Shown here piece by piece: positions 23,740-33,205 of a stretch of DNA of 64,000 bases (position 1 is its first letter; each line of letters starts with the position of its first letter). The DNA lies in contig JBIKTM010000009.1 in the NCBI GenBank assembly GCA_044348085.1, positions 9,868 to 73,867 of the forward strand, in the 5' to 3' direction. Under the pieces are notes generated by a model. The model was not told the origin of the DNA. It did not search any database and saw only the letters and a list, made by a program, of their open reading frames with translations. The stretch is from Verrucolacustris sp044348085 (lineage in GTDB: Bacteria > Verrucomicrobiota > Verrucomicrobiia > Methylacidiphilales > Verrucolacustridaceae). The translations under genes were made by a program, and so were the position numbers.

Positions 23740-26493
23740 TTAACTCTTCAGCGCGGCCTGAGCGGCTGCAAGGCGGGCGATCGGAAGGCGGAAAGGGGAG
23801 CAGGATACGTAGGCAAGACCCAGACGGTGGCAAAACTTTACGGAATCGGGTTCTCCCCCGTGTTCGCCGCAAATGCCCAGCTTAATGTCTTTTCGAGCTG
23901 CACGACCCAGTTTGACTGCCGTTTCCATGAGTTTGCCCACACCCCCTTGATCCAATACTGCAAAGGGATTCTGACGAACGATTTCCTCCTCTTGGTATCG
24001 GGGAAGGAATGTGCCTGCATCGTCCCGGCTCATTCCGAGGGTTGTCTGGGTCAAGTCGTTAGTGCCGAAACTAAAGAACTGCGCTGATTTCGCGATCTCA
24101 TCTGCAACCACACAGGCACGTGGAATTTCGATCATTGTTCCAACCAAGTAAGAAAGCTTCGTATTTTGCTCTTTTTGAACCTGAGTCGCCACGCGGTGAA
24201 CAAGGTCGATTTGGAGTTCTAGCTCCTTTGGGAAGCCCACAAGAGGAATCATGATTTCGGGACGAACCTTGATGCCAGAGGCTTGGACCTCGGCCGCTGC
24301 CTCGAATACCGCGCGTGCCTGCATTTCTGAGATTTCAGGATAGACGATGCCCAGACGACAACCGCGATGTCCAAGCATAGGATTGAACTCATGAAGCTCT
24401 TTGACACGTCGTGCAACGCGATCTACGGAAATTCCGAGCTTTTCAGCTAAGTCTTTTTGGGAGGCCTCGTCGTGCGGGATGAACTCGTGCAAGGGCGGGT
24501 CAAGGAAACGGATCGTGGCAGGCAGACCTTTGAGGGCTTTAAAGATGCCAGCAAAGTCGGAGCGCTGGGCGGGTAGAAGTTTGGAAAGGGCTTTGCCACG
24601 CTCATCGGCGTTTTCGGCGAGGATCATTTCTCGAACGTGATCAATTCGGTCTCCTTCAAAAAACATATGTTCTGTTCGGCAGAGACCCACTCCTTGAGCG
24701 CCGAAGGCAACAGCATGAGCTACTTGATCGGGTTGGTCGGCGTTGGCGCGTACATCCATGGTCCTTCGTTGATCTGCCCACTGCATAAGTTGGGCAAAGA
24801 CGCGGTAGATGGGGCTTTCTGCAGGGGTTAGATCCTTGTCGATGAGGACGCGAACGACATCGGAAGGGGATGTTTTGACTTCACCGGGGAAAATTTCGCC
24901 TGAAGTTCCGTCAATCGACAGGTAATCGCCTTTGCGAAAGTTTTGTCCGCGGACATGTAGGGTGTTTGTCGAGTAGTCGATTTGAAGCTCGGAGGCGCCG
25001 CAGACACAGACTTTACCCATCTGGCGCGCCACGAGGGCTGCGTGGGAAGAAACACCTCCTCTTGCGGTGAGAATGCCTTCAGCCGCCAGCATGCCCCGAA
25101 TATCCTCTGGGCTGGTTTCGACACGGACGAGAAGGACTTTTTCGCCTCTATGGGCAGCCGCTTCGGCCTCATTGGCGGAGAAGTAGATCTTGCCTGAGGC
25201 GGCACCAGGGCCCGCAGGGAGGCCTTTCGCAATCACCTGTGTGGTTTTGCGAGCACGGGAATCAAACACAGGTGCAAGGAGTTGGCTGAGGGAATCAGCG
25301 GGGATGCGGCGAATGGCGTCATCAGGCTTGATGAGTTTTTCTTTCACCATCTCCACAGCGATTCGGACGGCAGCAAATCCAGTCCGCTTTCCGTTGCGGG
25401 TTTGAAGCATAAAGAGGCGACCCTGTTCCACCGTAAATTCGAAATCCTGCATGTCGTGAAAGTGGCTCTCCAGGGTATGACGCACGTCTTGAAGCTGGCG
25501 ATAGACTTCAGGCATTTCGACCTGAAGCTGGATGACAGGCTCGGGTGTGCGTACTCCGGCTACGACGTCTTCTCCCTGCGCGTTGAGGAGAAACTCGCCG
25601 TAGAGAACTTTTTCGCCTGTGGCGGGATCCCGTGTGAAAGAGACGCCGGAACCGCTATCGTTTCCAGTATTTCCAAAGACCATGGCCTGAACATTCACTG
25701 CGGTGCCCCACTCGTGCGGGATGTTGTATTTCCGCCGATAAATAATTGCCCGTTCGTTGTTCCACGAACCGAAGACTGCCCCTACAGCACCGCGGAGCTG
25801 CTCGCGGGGATCTTCAGGGAAATCTTTCCCCGTACGTTCGCGGATTAACTTGCGGAAACGGTCGGTCAATGTGCGGAGGGCAGTCGCGTCCAATTTGGTA
25901 TCCGAAACGTGAGGATCTTTGGGAAAGAGCTCCTTCTTGAGTTCCTCAATCACAACTTCGAAAGGTTCATGATCCTCGCCCGCGCGCTTCTGAACGCCCA
26001 TGACAACGTCACCATACATCTGAAGGAAGCGGCGGTAGCAGTCGTAAGCAAAGCGCTCGTTTTTACTGCGTTCGGCCAAAGCGCGGACGGTTCGATCATT
26101 GAGGCCGAGGTTGAGGATGGTGTCCATCATTCCAGGCATGGAGTCACGGGCCCCGGAGCGGACGGCGACGAGCAGGGGATCCTTTTGATCGCCGAATTTC
26201 TTGCCCATGGCGGTCTCGAGTTTGTGGATGGCCTCGTCGATCTGTTTTTCAAGTGCAGGGGGGTAGGTGCGTTTATGGTCGTAGTAGTAGGTACAGACCT
26301 CTGTGCTGATGGTGAATCCGGGGGGGACAGGGAGCCGGATTCGGGTCATTTCTGCCAAGTTGGCGCCTTTACCCCCCAAGAGGGATTTCATTGTGCCATT
26401 CCCATCGGCTTTGCCGTTTCCGAATGAGTAGACGTATTTTTGTGCCTTACTAGAGGCCTTTTTAGCTTTGGAGGATTTAGATTTCGTGGGCAT
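23740..26493 (-). CDS. ppdK: Pyruvate, phosphate dikinase
   Basis: Interconverts pyruvate + ATP + Pi and phosphoenolpyruvate + AMP + PPi. It has 917 residues, somewhat longer than the usual 870-890 because of a Lys/Ser/Ala-rich N-terminal leader of about 20 residues. The nucleotide domain begins 'YSFGNGKADGNGTMKSLLGG'. The swivelling phosphohistidine domain has 'TARGGVSSHAALVARQMGK', with the catalytic His in SSHAA. The PEP/pyruvate barrel carries 'GVGLCRTEHMFF', 'GTMIEIPRACVVADEI', 'FFSFGTNDLTQTTLG' and the C-terminal 'GICGEHGGEPDSVKFCHRLG'. The gene stands alone between the sigma factor and rph. With GlpX and aldolase it supports a reversible PPi-linked glycolysis/gluconeogenesis. Confidence 0.97.
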   Translation of the reverse strand: MPTKSKSSKAKKASSKAQKYVYSFGNGKADGNGTMKSLLGGKGANLAEMTRIRLPVPPGFTISTEVCTYYYDHKRTYPPALEKQIDEAIHKLETAMGKKFGDQKDPLLVAVRSGARDSMPGMMDTILNLGLNDRTVRALAERSKNERFAYDCYRRFLQMYGDVVMGVQKRAGEDHEPFEVVIEELKKELFPKDPHVSDTKLDATALRTLTDRFRKLIRERTGKDFPEDPREQLRGAVGAVFGSWNNERAIIYRRKYNIPHEWGTAVNVQAMVFGNTGNDSGSGVSFTRDPATGEKVLYGEFLLNAQGEDVVAGVRTPEPVIQLQVEMPEVYRQLQDVRHTLESHFHDMQDFEFTVEQGRLFMLQTRNGKRTGFAAVRIAVEMVKEKLIKPDDAIRRIPADSLSQLLAPVFDSRARKTTQVIAKGLPAGPGAASGKIYFSANEAEAAAHRGEKVLLVRVETSPEDIRGMLAAEGILTARGGVSSHAALVARQMGKVCVCGASELQIDYSTNTLHVRGQNFRKGDYLSIDGTSGEIFPGEVKTSPSDVVRVLIDKDLTPAESPIYRVFAQLMQWADQRRTMDVRANADQPDQVAHAVAFGAQGVGLCRTEHMFFEGDRIDHVREMILAENADERGKALSKLLPAQRSDFAGIFKALKGLPATIRFLDPPLHEFIPHDEASQKDLAEKLGISVDRVARRVKELHEFNPMLGHRGCRLGIVYPEISEMQARAVFEAAAEVQASGIKVRPEIMIPLVGFPKELELQIDLVHRVATQVQKEQNTKLSYLVGTMIEIPRACVVADEIAKSAQFFSFGTNDLTQTTLGMSRDDAGTFLPRYQEEEIVRQNPFAVLDQGGVGKLMETAVKLGRAARKDIKLGICGEHGGEPDSVKFCHRLGLAYVSCSPFRLPIARLAAAQAALKS

Positions 26494-26548
26494 GAGTAAA
26501 AGCCAAGCGTATCGGAATGCCAGTAACGAGAGCCTTTGGCAAGCTAGA

Positions 26549-27316
26549 TTAGGCTGGCGAAGATGAGAGGGGTTCGGCCTTGGGGCGTGACTTCCAAGAG
26601 GACTCCTGAAAAGCGAAAACCTTTTTAAGACCTTCCTGAGCTAAAGTGAGGAGGGAGTGAAATTCTTCACTGCTGAAATCGTGCTCTTCCCCGCCCGCTT
26701 GGACTTCCACGAGGCGACCTGCTCCAGTCATCACGACATTCATATCGACCTGGGCATCCCGATCCTCGGGGTAGTTCAGATCGAGAAGGGGAACCTGATC
26801 GACGAGACCCACGCTAATCGCACCGACCGGGGTACGTAGAGGGTCAGAGGTCATTTTTCCGGAGAGTTGCAGGCGTTCGATGGCGCGACGAAGGGCGAGG
26901 CACGCCCCAGTGATCGCAGTGGTGCGGGTGCCTCCATCCGCGGAGAGAACATCGCAATCGATCCAGAGGCTTCGCGGGCCTAGTGCAGTGAGATCCGTTA
27001 CAGCTCGAAGACTACGCCCGAGGAGTCGCTGAATTTCGGTGGAGCGTCCGTCGACCTTTCCTCGGGAGGAGTCGCGGGGTTTACGGCTCGAGGTTGAGGC
27101 GGGAAGCATGGAGTACTCGGCTGTTAACCATCCCCCCGCTACCCCTTGTTCTTTCATCCAGCGAGGAACAGCTTCGTCCACACTTGCTGTACAGATCACC
27201 TCCGTCTTTCCGCATTTCAGTAAAACGGATCCAACGGCTTGCGGGGCGATATCCCACGTGCAGGAGAGGGGGCGAAGATCTTTTGGGGATCGACCGTCGA
27301 TACGGGCTGAAGTCAT
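26549..27316 (-). CDS. rph: Ribonuclease PH
   Basis: Phosphorolytic 3'-5' exoribonuclease that trims tRNA 3' ends; it has 255 residues. Family elements: 'RIDGRSPKDLRPLSCTWDI' at the N-terminus, 'GWLTAEYSMLPAST', 'RSSRG'-like 'RDSSRGKVDGRSTEIQRLLG', 'TIDCD'-like 'LWIDCDVLSADGGTRTTAIT' and 'DLNYPEDRDAQVDMNVVMT'. The phosphate-binding Arg/Thr of 'GGTRTTAI' are intact. The start codon overlaps the folD stop by 4 bp (ATGA), so folD and rph form a coupled unit. The tRNAs in this window lack encoded CCA, so accurate 3' trimming before CCA addition is needed in this organism. Confidence 0.95.
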   Translation of the reverse strand: MTSARIDGRSPKDLRPLSCTWDIAPQAVGSVLLKCGKTEVICTASVDEAVPRWMKEQGVAGGWLTAEYSMLPASTSSRKPRDSSRGKVDGRSTEIQRLLGRSLRAVTDLTALGPRSLWIDCDVLSADGGTRTTAITGACLALRRAIERLQLSGKMTSDPLRTPVGAISVGLVDQVPLLDLNYPEDRDAQVDMNVVMTGAGRLVEVQAGGEEHDFSSEEFHSLLTLAQEGLKKVFAFQESSWKSRPKAEPLSSSPA

Positions 27317-28197
27317 GAGGAAGAATCCTCGGCGGCTCGGACTGTGTTGGAAAGAAGAAGTGCAATAGTCATGGGGCCGACGCCTCCCGGATTGGGCGTG
27401 ATGGCGCCTGCGACAGGTTGGACGGAAGAGAAATCCACATCCCCCACAAGTCGGTATCCACGAGGTGAGGCTGGATCGGGAACGCGGTTCACGCCGACAT
27501 CGATAACCGTGGCGCCCGCTTGAACATGTTCTTTCGTTAAAAAAAGAGGACGACCCAGTGCACCGACCAAGATATCGGCCTGCCGTGTGATGGAAGATAG
27601 ATTGGGTGTGCTGGAGTGGGCGAGAGTGACCGTGCAGTCGGCGTGAGGGGATTTCTGAGCAAGGAGAACTGCGAGGGGTCTACCCACAATCTGGCCCCGC
27701 CCAACAATGACAGCATGTTTTCCGCGGGTAGGAATCTTTCCTAAGCGGAGAATTTCAAGAATTCCTGCAGGGGTGCAGGGGAGAAATCCTGTGGGATCTC
27801 CTAAGAGAAGTTTTCCAAAGTTTACCGGGTGAAATCCGTCCACATCTTTGGATGGAGTGACACGAGCGTAGACCTGATCGTTGGGCAATCCTTGCGGAAG
27901 AGGGGATTGAATCAGGATTCCGTGAACTTTTGGGTCGGCGTTCAGCGTGTCGATCTGGCGGAGCAGATCGGGGAGAGAAGTGGTCTCGGGAAGAACTAGG
28001 GTGGTGCTGGAGATGCCGACCTCCTTTGCGCGGCTTTCCTTACGTGATACGTAAGCGCGGGACGCAGGGTCTTCCCCAACACGAATAAAGACAAGGCGTG
28101 GTGTGACTCCGCGTTTCGTTAGGGCTGCGACACGGCTTGCCGTTTCGAGATGAATCTGACTGGCAAAAGCTTCTCCATCTAAAATACGTGCAGGCAT
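27313..28197 (-). CDS. folD: Bifunctional methylenetetrahydrofolate dehydrogenase/cyclohydrolase
   Basis: Converts 5,10-methylene-THF to 10-formyl-THF in one-carbon metabolism. It has 294 residues from ATG 28197; a TTG five codons upstream is possible but less likely. FolD signatures: 'PRLVFIRVGEDPASRAYVSR' with the catalytic Lys/Tyr region, 'GILIQSPLPQGLPNDQVY', 'TPSKDVDGFHPVNFGKLLLG', the NADP loop 'HAVIVGRGQIVGRPLAVLLA' and 'PNPGGVGPMTIALLLSNTV' at the C-terminus. It is coupled downstream to rph and lies 35 bp downstream of the beta-CASP RNase-like gene, all on the minus strand. Confidence 0.96.
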   Translation of the reverse strand: MPARILDGEAFASQIHLETASRVAALTKRGVTPRLVFIRVGEDPASRAYVSRKESRAKEVGISSTTLVLPETTSLPDLLRQIDTLNADPKVHGILIQSPLPQGLPNDQVYARVTPSKDVDGFHPVNFGKLLLGDPTGFLPCTPAGILEILRLGKIPTRGKHAVIVGRGQIVGRPLAVLLAQKSPHADCTVTLAHSSTPNLSSITRQADILVGALGRPLFLTKEHVQAGATVIDVGVNRVPDPASPRGYRLVGDVDFSSVQPVAGAITPNPGGVGPMTIALLLSNTVRAAEDSSS

Positions 28198-28232
28198 AGG
28201 GAGAGAATGCAACGAAGATGAAAAAAGTGAAA

Positions 28233-29600
28233 CTAGGAAAGATTGGGGAACAGGGGGATGGGTTGTCCTGGTGGAGGTTGAATCACCTCTGTTTTGGGTC
28301 GTTGAAGTAAGATTTGGGATGCGAACCAGGCTTGAGCGTCGGGATCTCCATGGACGAGCAACACTCGGGATGGCTGAATTTCATCACAGGCCCAGCGCAG
28401 GATGTCCTCGCGGGTGGCGTGGGCGGTGAGATCAAAATAACGGACCTCACAACGAACGGGGACAGAACCGGTATCGCCCCAAGGCACTTCGCCTCCTTGG
28501 CCTGCTTTTCGCAGAAGACCCGATGGAGAGGATGGATCGGTGTAACCGACAAAAAAGATTGAATCGTGTTCCCGTGGGAAAAACAGCCGGGCAATCGTGT
28601 GGCTCGTGGTGTTCGGGGTCATCATGCCAGAACTGAGAAGGTAAATGTGGCCAGCCCGGAGGCGGAGGCTGGGAAGGCGTCGGGGGTCGAAGGTTTCGGG
28701 CTGCGCTTCGGGAATCAGTCGAAGTCCTCCGTGTTGTCTGGGATTTAGTGTTCTTTGCCGGTCGTAGACCTCCGTCATCACGCGACCTAAGCCACCGATG
28801 TAGATGGGGGCTTTAGGTATTTTCCCCTCGAGTCGTGCATGGTGCAGCAGGGCGAGGACTTCCTGTGTTTTTCCCATGGCAAAAACGGGAATGAGGACGG
28901 CCCCGCCTCGTTCAAAAGTTTGACGTATTCCTGCTAGAAGTGATTCCTCGAAAAAGGCGCGATCTTGTCCAGGAATGGCGGGTTGGGCACCTCGGGTGGT
29001 TTCCATAATGAGAGTGTCAAAGGGACCAGGTGGGTGTTGGCAGGGGAGCATAAGAGTTTGGCGCTGAAGATTGAAATCGCCTGTGTAGAGAGCTCGTTGA
29101 TTTTCCGCACGAATTTCAGTCATGACGGAGCCCGCCACGTGTCCTGCATCGTGAAGAACGAATTCGAAAGCGGAGGAGTCGACTCGGATCGGACGATTTA
29201 AGTTTGCGAGTTCCCAAGTGACGGCACTGTCGTCCACACCACGGTGAGTGTAGAGGGGGTAATCGGAGCGCCCAAGTTCGCGTCTTTGACGGGTCATCAC
29301 ATTGACCGAGTTGTGGAGAAGAGGTTCGGTAAGGGCCGCGGTTCCTGAAGTCATAAGAACCTTGGCCCCTGGGTGAGCGGCGGTGACGAGAGGAAGGGAG
29401 CCAATGTGATCGTGGTGGGCGTGAGAAATAAGAATCGTTTCAAGGTCTTCCGGGATCTTGTCCAGCAGGGGAGTCGCGTCCCAGCCGTCGAGGCGGGGGT
29501 GCATTCCCGAATCCAGAAGCACGGAGTGCTCTCCTGCGCGGAGCAGGTAGGAGTTCGCCCCAATTTCGGGCGCACGAGTCAGATTAGTAAAGGTGACCAT
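28233..29600 (-). CDS. Metallo-beta-lactamase/beta-CASP RNA-processing-type hydrolase
   Basis: A 455-residue protein of the CPSF73/archaeal aCPSF-like class. MBL motifs: 'ISHAHHDHIGSLPLV' near residue 60 (HxHxDH), 'DAGHVAGS' near 150 and 'YTGDFNLQ' near 170. A beta-CASP insert follows, and the C-terminal portion has 'SSGMMTPNTTSHTIARL', 'FFVGYTDPSSPSG' and 'RVLLVHGDPDAQAWFA', whose late His completes the two-zinc site. Known members are ribonucleases acting on mRNA or other RNA. No KH or other RNA-binding extension is present. It clusters with rph, another RNase, though folD lies between. Confidence 0.87.
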   Translation of the reverse strand: MVTFTNLTRAPEIGANSYLLRAGEHSVLLDSGMHPRLDGWDATPLLDKIPEDLETILISHAHHDHIGSLPLVTAAHPGAKVLMTSGTAALTEPLLHNSVNVMTRQRRELGRSDYPLYTHRGVDDSAVTWELANLNRPIRVDSSAFEFVLHDAGHVAGSVMTEIRAENQRALYTGDFNLQRQTLMLPCQHPPGPFDTLIMETTRGAQPAIPGQDRAFFEESLLAGIRQTFERGGAVLIPVFAMGKTQEVLALLHHARLEGKIPKAPIYIGGLGRVMTEVYDRQRTLNPRQHGGLRLIPEAQPETFDPRRLPSLRLRAGHIYLLSSGMMTPNTTSHTIARLFFPREHDSIFFVGYTDPSSPSGLLRKAGQGGEVPWGDTGSVPVRCEVRYFDLTAHATREDILRWACDEIQPSRVLLVHGDPDAQAWFASQILLQRPKTEVIQPPPGQPIPLFPNLS

Positions 29601-29630
29601 GAAGTACGGAAAGGAAGGGAGAGAAGAAAG

Positions 29631-31130
29631 TCAGAGCGATCCGCGGAGTTGCGTAAGCACTTCGGGTGGCAGCTGATTTTCAGGAAGAGTGGCGCGACCG
29701 GTCAACCAATCTCGGATAATTTCACCGCGGCGTTGGTTTTGGAGTTGGGCGAGAATTCTTGGAAGAGTAGAAGCGGCCGTTGCGGCCGGAACGGGATCTC
29801 TTTGGGACAGGTACACCGCGATGAAATCTCGTTCTGTGCGAAGTGGGGGGCTGACTCGTACTGGGTCGAGTTGGGTTACGGCAGGGCGTATACGATCTGC
29901 GTTCGGAAACGTGAGCGGCTTGTCATCCGCAGGCGTGAAAATCGGCAAGGGGGTGGAGGTAAGTCCTGCCGATTTGACGATATCCTCCCATTTTTGTCCT
30001 TGGGCGAGGGCAACATTTGCGTATTGCGTGAAAGATTGTGCGGATTGGGCCGTCATTTGAAGGCGAGCTTGTTCAAGCCAGCGGGTGCGGATCTCAGTCG
30101 TCACCTCGGACAAAGGACGAGTACGGCCAGGCTGCTCATCCTTGAGGTTGAGGACGAGAAACCCATTTTTAGAGGGCAGATAGTCGCTTATCGGTTCGTC
30201 AGGAGAGAGCGCAAAGGCGGCAGCGGTGAGTTTTGGGTCTGTTTCACCAGGGAAGGGAGTTTCTGCGGGTGAGAAGGGACCGAAGGTACGAACCGACAGT
30301 TTGGCTTGTGCGACTTGACTCGAGAATGAGGGACGAGATTTTCCTTCGGGAATATTGAAAAACTGAGATGTAAAGGCGAAGGCAGTTTCCCCTGCTTTGG
30401 TTCTCTGTTCCTCAGAAGGACCAGCGGCTAGGAACTCGACGACTTCGACCGTACGGCGTGGTGGAAGAGCAAATTCAGCAATGTTCGCTTTGTAGAAACT
30501 TTCCAGATCTTCAGGCTTGGGTTCTGTAGGGTTTAGTTTGGATGGATCCCACCGCACGATTTGGGCGTGAACGGGTCCAAAAAGGCGTTGCAGTCTTTTC
30601 TCTCCCTCCTCCGGAGACACGAAAGTGGTGGAGGCAAGAGCTCGAAGGAGAGTATCCGTGCGGACTGAATCGAGAACGGCTTGATTGAACCGTTCTGCAC
30701 TAAACCCTTGGGGAGATAAGAAGTTGGAATTAAATCGCTGAAAGATTTCTGGATCGTAGATGTTGTCTTTTTGGAAAAGAGGATTCTTTTTGATGGTAGA
30801 GACCAGTTGGTCGGGTTGGGCGTCAATCTTTGCCTGATCGGCGGCTTGAATCTGAAGCAGGCGAATCCAGGTTTGGAAATTAAGGAACTCGTTTTGATCT
30901 GCGGACGGAATACGGCCGCTCTGAAGCGTGATTTCAAGAAGAGCTAGGCGTTGGGCGGCAACGAATTCATTTACATTCATGGAGTCGCCCCCGATCTTTC
31001 CAACGATTTGAGACGCGGGATCCTGGCCCCCTTGTGGGGTCCAATTTCCAAAAAAGATGAAGGAAATGCCAACGATGGCGAGAAGAAGTAGGAGAAGGCC
31101 TTTTAACTTATCGTGTAGGAAAGTGATCAT
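29631..31130 (-). CDS. SurA/PpiD-like periplasmic foldase with N-terminal anchor
   Basis: A 499-residue protein. A single membrane helix lies at about residues 9-27 ('LKGLLLLLLAIVGISFIFF') after a short basic N-terminus. It is followed by a SurA-N-like chaperone region ('DSMNVNEFVAAQRLALLEIT', 'NPLFQKDNIYDPEIFQRFN') and a parvulin-like segment ('SVRTFGPFSPAETPFPGE', 'GFLVLNLKDEQPGRTRPLSE'). The layout resembles PpiD, which helps newly translocated proteins leave the Sec channel. The parvulin core looks divergent, so isomerase activity is uncertain. The neighbourhood holds other envelope genes (TPR-ExbBD divergently, KdsD, Lol). Confidence 0.8.
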   Translation of the reverse strand: MITFLHDKLKGLLLLLLAIVGISFIFFGNWTPQGGQDPASQIVGKIGGDSMNVNEFVAAQRLALLEITLQSGRIPSADQNEFLNFQTWIRLLQIQAADQAKIDAQPDQLVSTIKKNPLFQKDNIYDPEIFQRFNSNFLSPQGFSAERFNQAVLDSVRTDTLLRALASTTFVSPEEGEKRLQRLFGPVHAQIVRWDPSKLNPTEPKPEDLESFYKANIAEFALPPRRTVEVVEFLAAGPSEEQRTKAGETAFAFTSQFFNIPEGKSRPSFSSQVAQAKLSVRTFGPFSPAETPFPGETDPKLTAAAFALSPDEPISDYLPSKNGFLVLNLKDEQPGRTRPLSEVTTEIRTRWLEQARLQMTAQSAQSFTQYANVALAQGQKWEDIVKSAGLTSTPLPIFTPADDKPLTFPNADRIRPAVTQLDPVRVSPPLRTERDFIAVYLSQRDPVPAATAASTLPRILAQLQNQRRGEIIRDWLTGRATLPENQLPPEVLTQLRGSL

Positions 31131-31181
31131 GATCCTTTTTGGCTTGCTAGGGGGGTAGGAGGGAAGCGCAAAATCATAAAG

Positions 31182-31925
31182 ATGCGAACGATCTTTGTGG
31201 GTATTTTACTAGGTCTGATGTTGGTCACCCTGAAAGTTCAAGGTGAGGATGTGCTTCGGTTGAAAAATGGTGAGATTTTGAAGGGGCAGGCGATCAAGTT
31301 TGATGAGGGATCGATGACATTAACATTTAAGTTTGCTCAGGGGACTTTGGGGTATCCCTCGGCAGACCTGGCAGAGGTGACTTTAGAGGAGAGGCCGGGG
31401 ATTGCGCAGGGCCGAGAGGCCTTTTCCAAGGGGAATTGGGAGGAGGTTGTGACGCACTGGAAGACTACAGTGGACACACTGGTCGGGGTGGATTGTCCCT
31501 GGGTGCTCGAGTGCGCGGGTGGGCTAGGCCAAGCCTATTTGGCACTGGGGAAAGTTGCGGATGCGGAGGCTCTTTTTGGGAAAATGAAAAAGTTTTACAC
31601 TCAAGGCCCGGCGGCCCTTCGTGCGTCTGTGGGATTGGCAGAGGCCACGTCGGGTCGGGATGCAGGGGTTCTTCTTGAAAAATTGAAGGAGTTAGAGGGG
31701 CAACTCAAAGAGAGTTTGCGGCCCGTGCGAGCGGATCGCGAGGCTCTAGCGGAGTACTATTTTGCGCGCGGGGGTGCATTCGAGAAAAAAGGGGAAGTGA
31801 AAAAAGCTTTAGAGGACTACTTACGCGTTGGGGCCCTGTATCCGGAGCCCCCCTCCTTGGGGCAACGAGCGGAGCAAAAAGCGGAGGTGCTAAGAAAATC
31901 AAATAAAGACCTCGTCACCGAATAG
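31182..31925 (+). CDS. Exported TPR protein of the ExbB cluster
   Basis: A 247-residue protein with a signal peptide ('MRTIFVGILLGLMLVTLKVQG'). A small beta domain of the 'LRLKNGEILKGQAIKFDEG' type follows (common in secreted proteins of this phylum). Then come tetratricopeptide-like helices, including 'GREAFSKGNWEEVVTHWKTT', 'LGQAYLALGKVADAEALFGK' and 'FEKKGEVKKALEDYLRVGAL'. It starts a tight plus-strand cluster with exbB and two exbD genes (23 bp to exbB). It probably acts in the periplasm as a partner of the ExbB/ExbD motor, for instance in transferring force to an outer-membrane system. No TonB gene is visible. Confidence 0.78.
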   Translation: MRTIFVGILLGLMLVTLKVQGEDVLRLKNGEILKGQAIKFDEGSMTLTFKFAQGTLGYPSADLAEVTLEERPGIAQGREAFSKGNWEEVVTHWKTTVDTLVGVDCPWVLECAGGLGQAYLALGKVADAEALFGKMKKFYTQGPAALRASVGLAEATSGRDAGVLLEKLKELEGQLKESLRPVRADREALAEYYFARGGAFEKKGEVKKALEDYLRVGALYPEPPSLGQRAEQKAEVLRKSNKDLVTE

Positions 31926-31947
31926 GTCTTTTGAATAATCTATATCC

Positions 31948-32724
31948 ATGAACACTTTTCGTTTCGCAAAAATCCAAGGATTCCTCATCGGTTGCTTGTT
32001 CGTAGTTCCCACTCTTTTGGCCTCAGAGGGTGAAGCGGGAAAGGCCCCTAAAACAGCATGGCAAATTTTTCACGAGGGTGGAATTGTCATGTGGATTCTC
32101 CTGATTGCGTCCATCTTGATCATGGCTTTTACGATTGAGGCTTTTATTAAAATACGGGTAGGTCGGTTGGCTCCGGCGGCTGTTCTCGCCCAACTTAAGG
32201 ACGCGATTGTTTCGGGCAACTACCCTTTGGCCTATCAGGTTTGTACAGCGAATCAGTGCTATTTAGGGCGGATCGTCCAGGCAGGTCTCGATCGTCTTGG
32301 GCGTGGTCGCGAGGCGGTGGAGCAAGCGGTAGGGGATACCACAGCCAAGGAGTTGAATGGGATTAAGGCCAATATTCAGTATCTATCTGTCATTGGGGTC
32401 GTAAGCCCCATGGTCGGGTTAACGGGAACCGTGATGGGGATGATCAAGGCTTTCGAAACTTTAGGGTCCTCAGGTGCGGCGGATCCCAGTAAGTTGGCAG
32501 GAAATATTTCTGAGGTTTTGGTCGCCACGGGGGCTGGTCTCTTCGTCGCTATTCCGGGATTTATTCTTTACTACGTATTTCGGAACCGAATCCAGACCGT
32601 GTCTGTTGCTGTAGATTCTGAAGTTAACCTTTTGCTTGAAGATATTCCGTTCGAGCAGCTGACGGGGTATCGGGTGAGTGATTATTTGGGTGCGGCGGCG
32701 GCAGCCCCCGCCCCCGTGGCTTAG
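31948..32724 (+). CDS. exbB: MotA/TolQ/ExbB proton channel protein
   Basis: Inner-membrane component of a proton-driven motor; 258 residues. It carries a cleavable signal-like N-terminus ('LIGCLFVVPTLLASEG'), then the first channel helix 'IVMWILLIASILIMAFTIEA', a cytoplasmic loop, and two more helices. The diagnostic cytoplasmic-to-TM2 stretch is 'IQYLSVIGVVSPMVGLTGTV', and the last helix holds 'ATGAGLFVAIPGFILYYVF'. The C-terminus is Ala/Pro-rich. Together with the two ExbD/TolR proteins immediately downstream it should form a complete ExbB5-ExbD2-type unit. What it energises cannot be told from the sequence. Confidence 0.92.
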   Translation: MNTFRFAKIQGFLIGCLFVVPTLLASEGEAGKAPKTAWQIFHEGGIVMWILLIASILIMAFTIEAFIKIRVGRLAPAAVLAQLKDAIVSGNYPLAYQVCTANQCYLGRIVQAGLDRLGRGREAVEQAVGDTTAKELNGIKANIQYLSVIGVVSPMVGLTGTVMGMIKAFETLGSSGAADPSKLAGNISEVLVATGAGLFVAIPGFILYYVFRNRIQTVSVAVDSEVNLLLEDIPFEQLTGYRVSDYLGAAAAAPAPVA

Positions 32725-32740
32725 GCTGAGGTCGCGTGCC

Positions 32741-33202
32741 ATGTCTCGGCACGGAAAAAAATTTAGCGTTCACACCTCGGGGGGTGACGAAGATCCTGAA
32801 TTTCAAGTTGCGCCGATGGTGGACGTTCTGCTCGTTCTTCTGATGTTTTTCACCGCAACGACGACAACAGAAATTAAGAGCCAAATGGCGGATCTGACAT
32901 TACCTGATGCACAGGACGCCAAGGATAGGGAAAAGGGTGAGGGGCAATTTACGGTGAATATAAATAAAATGGGTGGATTAGAGGCTCAAGGGCGAACGGG
33001 TCTGGACGAAGTGGCCTTATCGAAACTCATCAAAGACGATTATGGGCAGATAAAGAAACTCAATCCCAATGCCAGTTATCGTGTTTTGGTGCGGGCGGAC
33101 AAGGATCTTGGGTGGGAAAAAACGAAAGTAGTATTGAAGGCAACTGCTGCAGCGGGTGTGGCGAACGTGGTATTTGCTACGACTAAGGGCGGCAAAGGAT
33201 AA
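32741..33202 (+). CDS. exbD: ExbD/TolR biopolymer transport protein, first copy
   Basis: A 153-residue single-pass inner-membrane protein. The cytoplasmic tail 'GGDEDPEFQVAPMVDVLLVL' leads into the membrane helix 'VLLVLLMFFTATTTTE'. The Asp in 'PMVDVLLVLL' is the conserved proton-carrying residue of ExbD/TolR. The periplasmic domain contains 'LSKLIKDDYGQIKKLNPNAS' and 'YRVLVRADKDLGWEKTKVVL', corresponding to the family's 'v.i.aD....y..v..v...' core. The ATG at 32741 is preferred since an upstream in-frame start would overlap exbB and add a non-family Pro/Arg stretch. It lies 16 bp after exbB. Confidence 0.9.
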   Translation: MSRHGKKFSVHTSGGDEDPEFQVAPMVDVLLVLLMFFTATTTTEIKSQMADLTLPDAQDAKDREKGEGQFTVNINKMGGLEAQGRTGLDEVALSKLIKDDYGQIKKLNPNASYRVLVRADKDLGWEKTKVVLKATAAAGVANVVFATTKGGKG

Positions 33203-33205
33203 GCG

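Noticed and set aside
25282..26427. Plus-strand open frames opposite ppdK
   Set aside because: They are antisense to conserved PPDK nucleotide-domain sequence and resemble nothing known.
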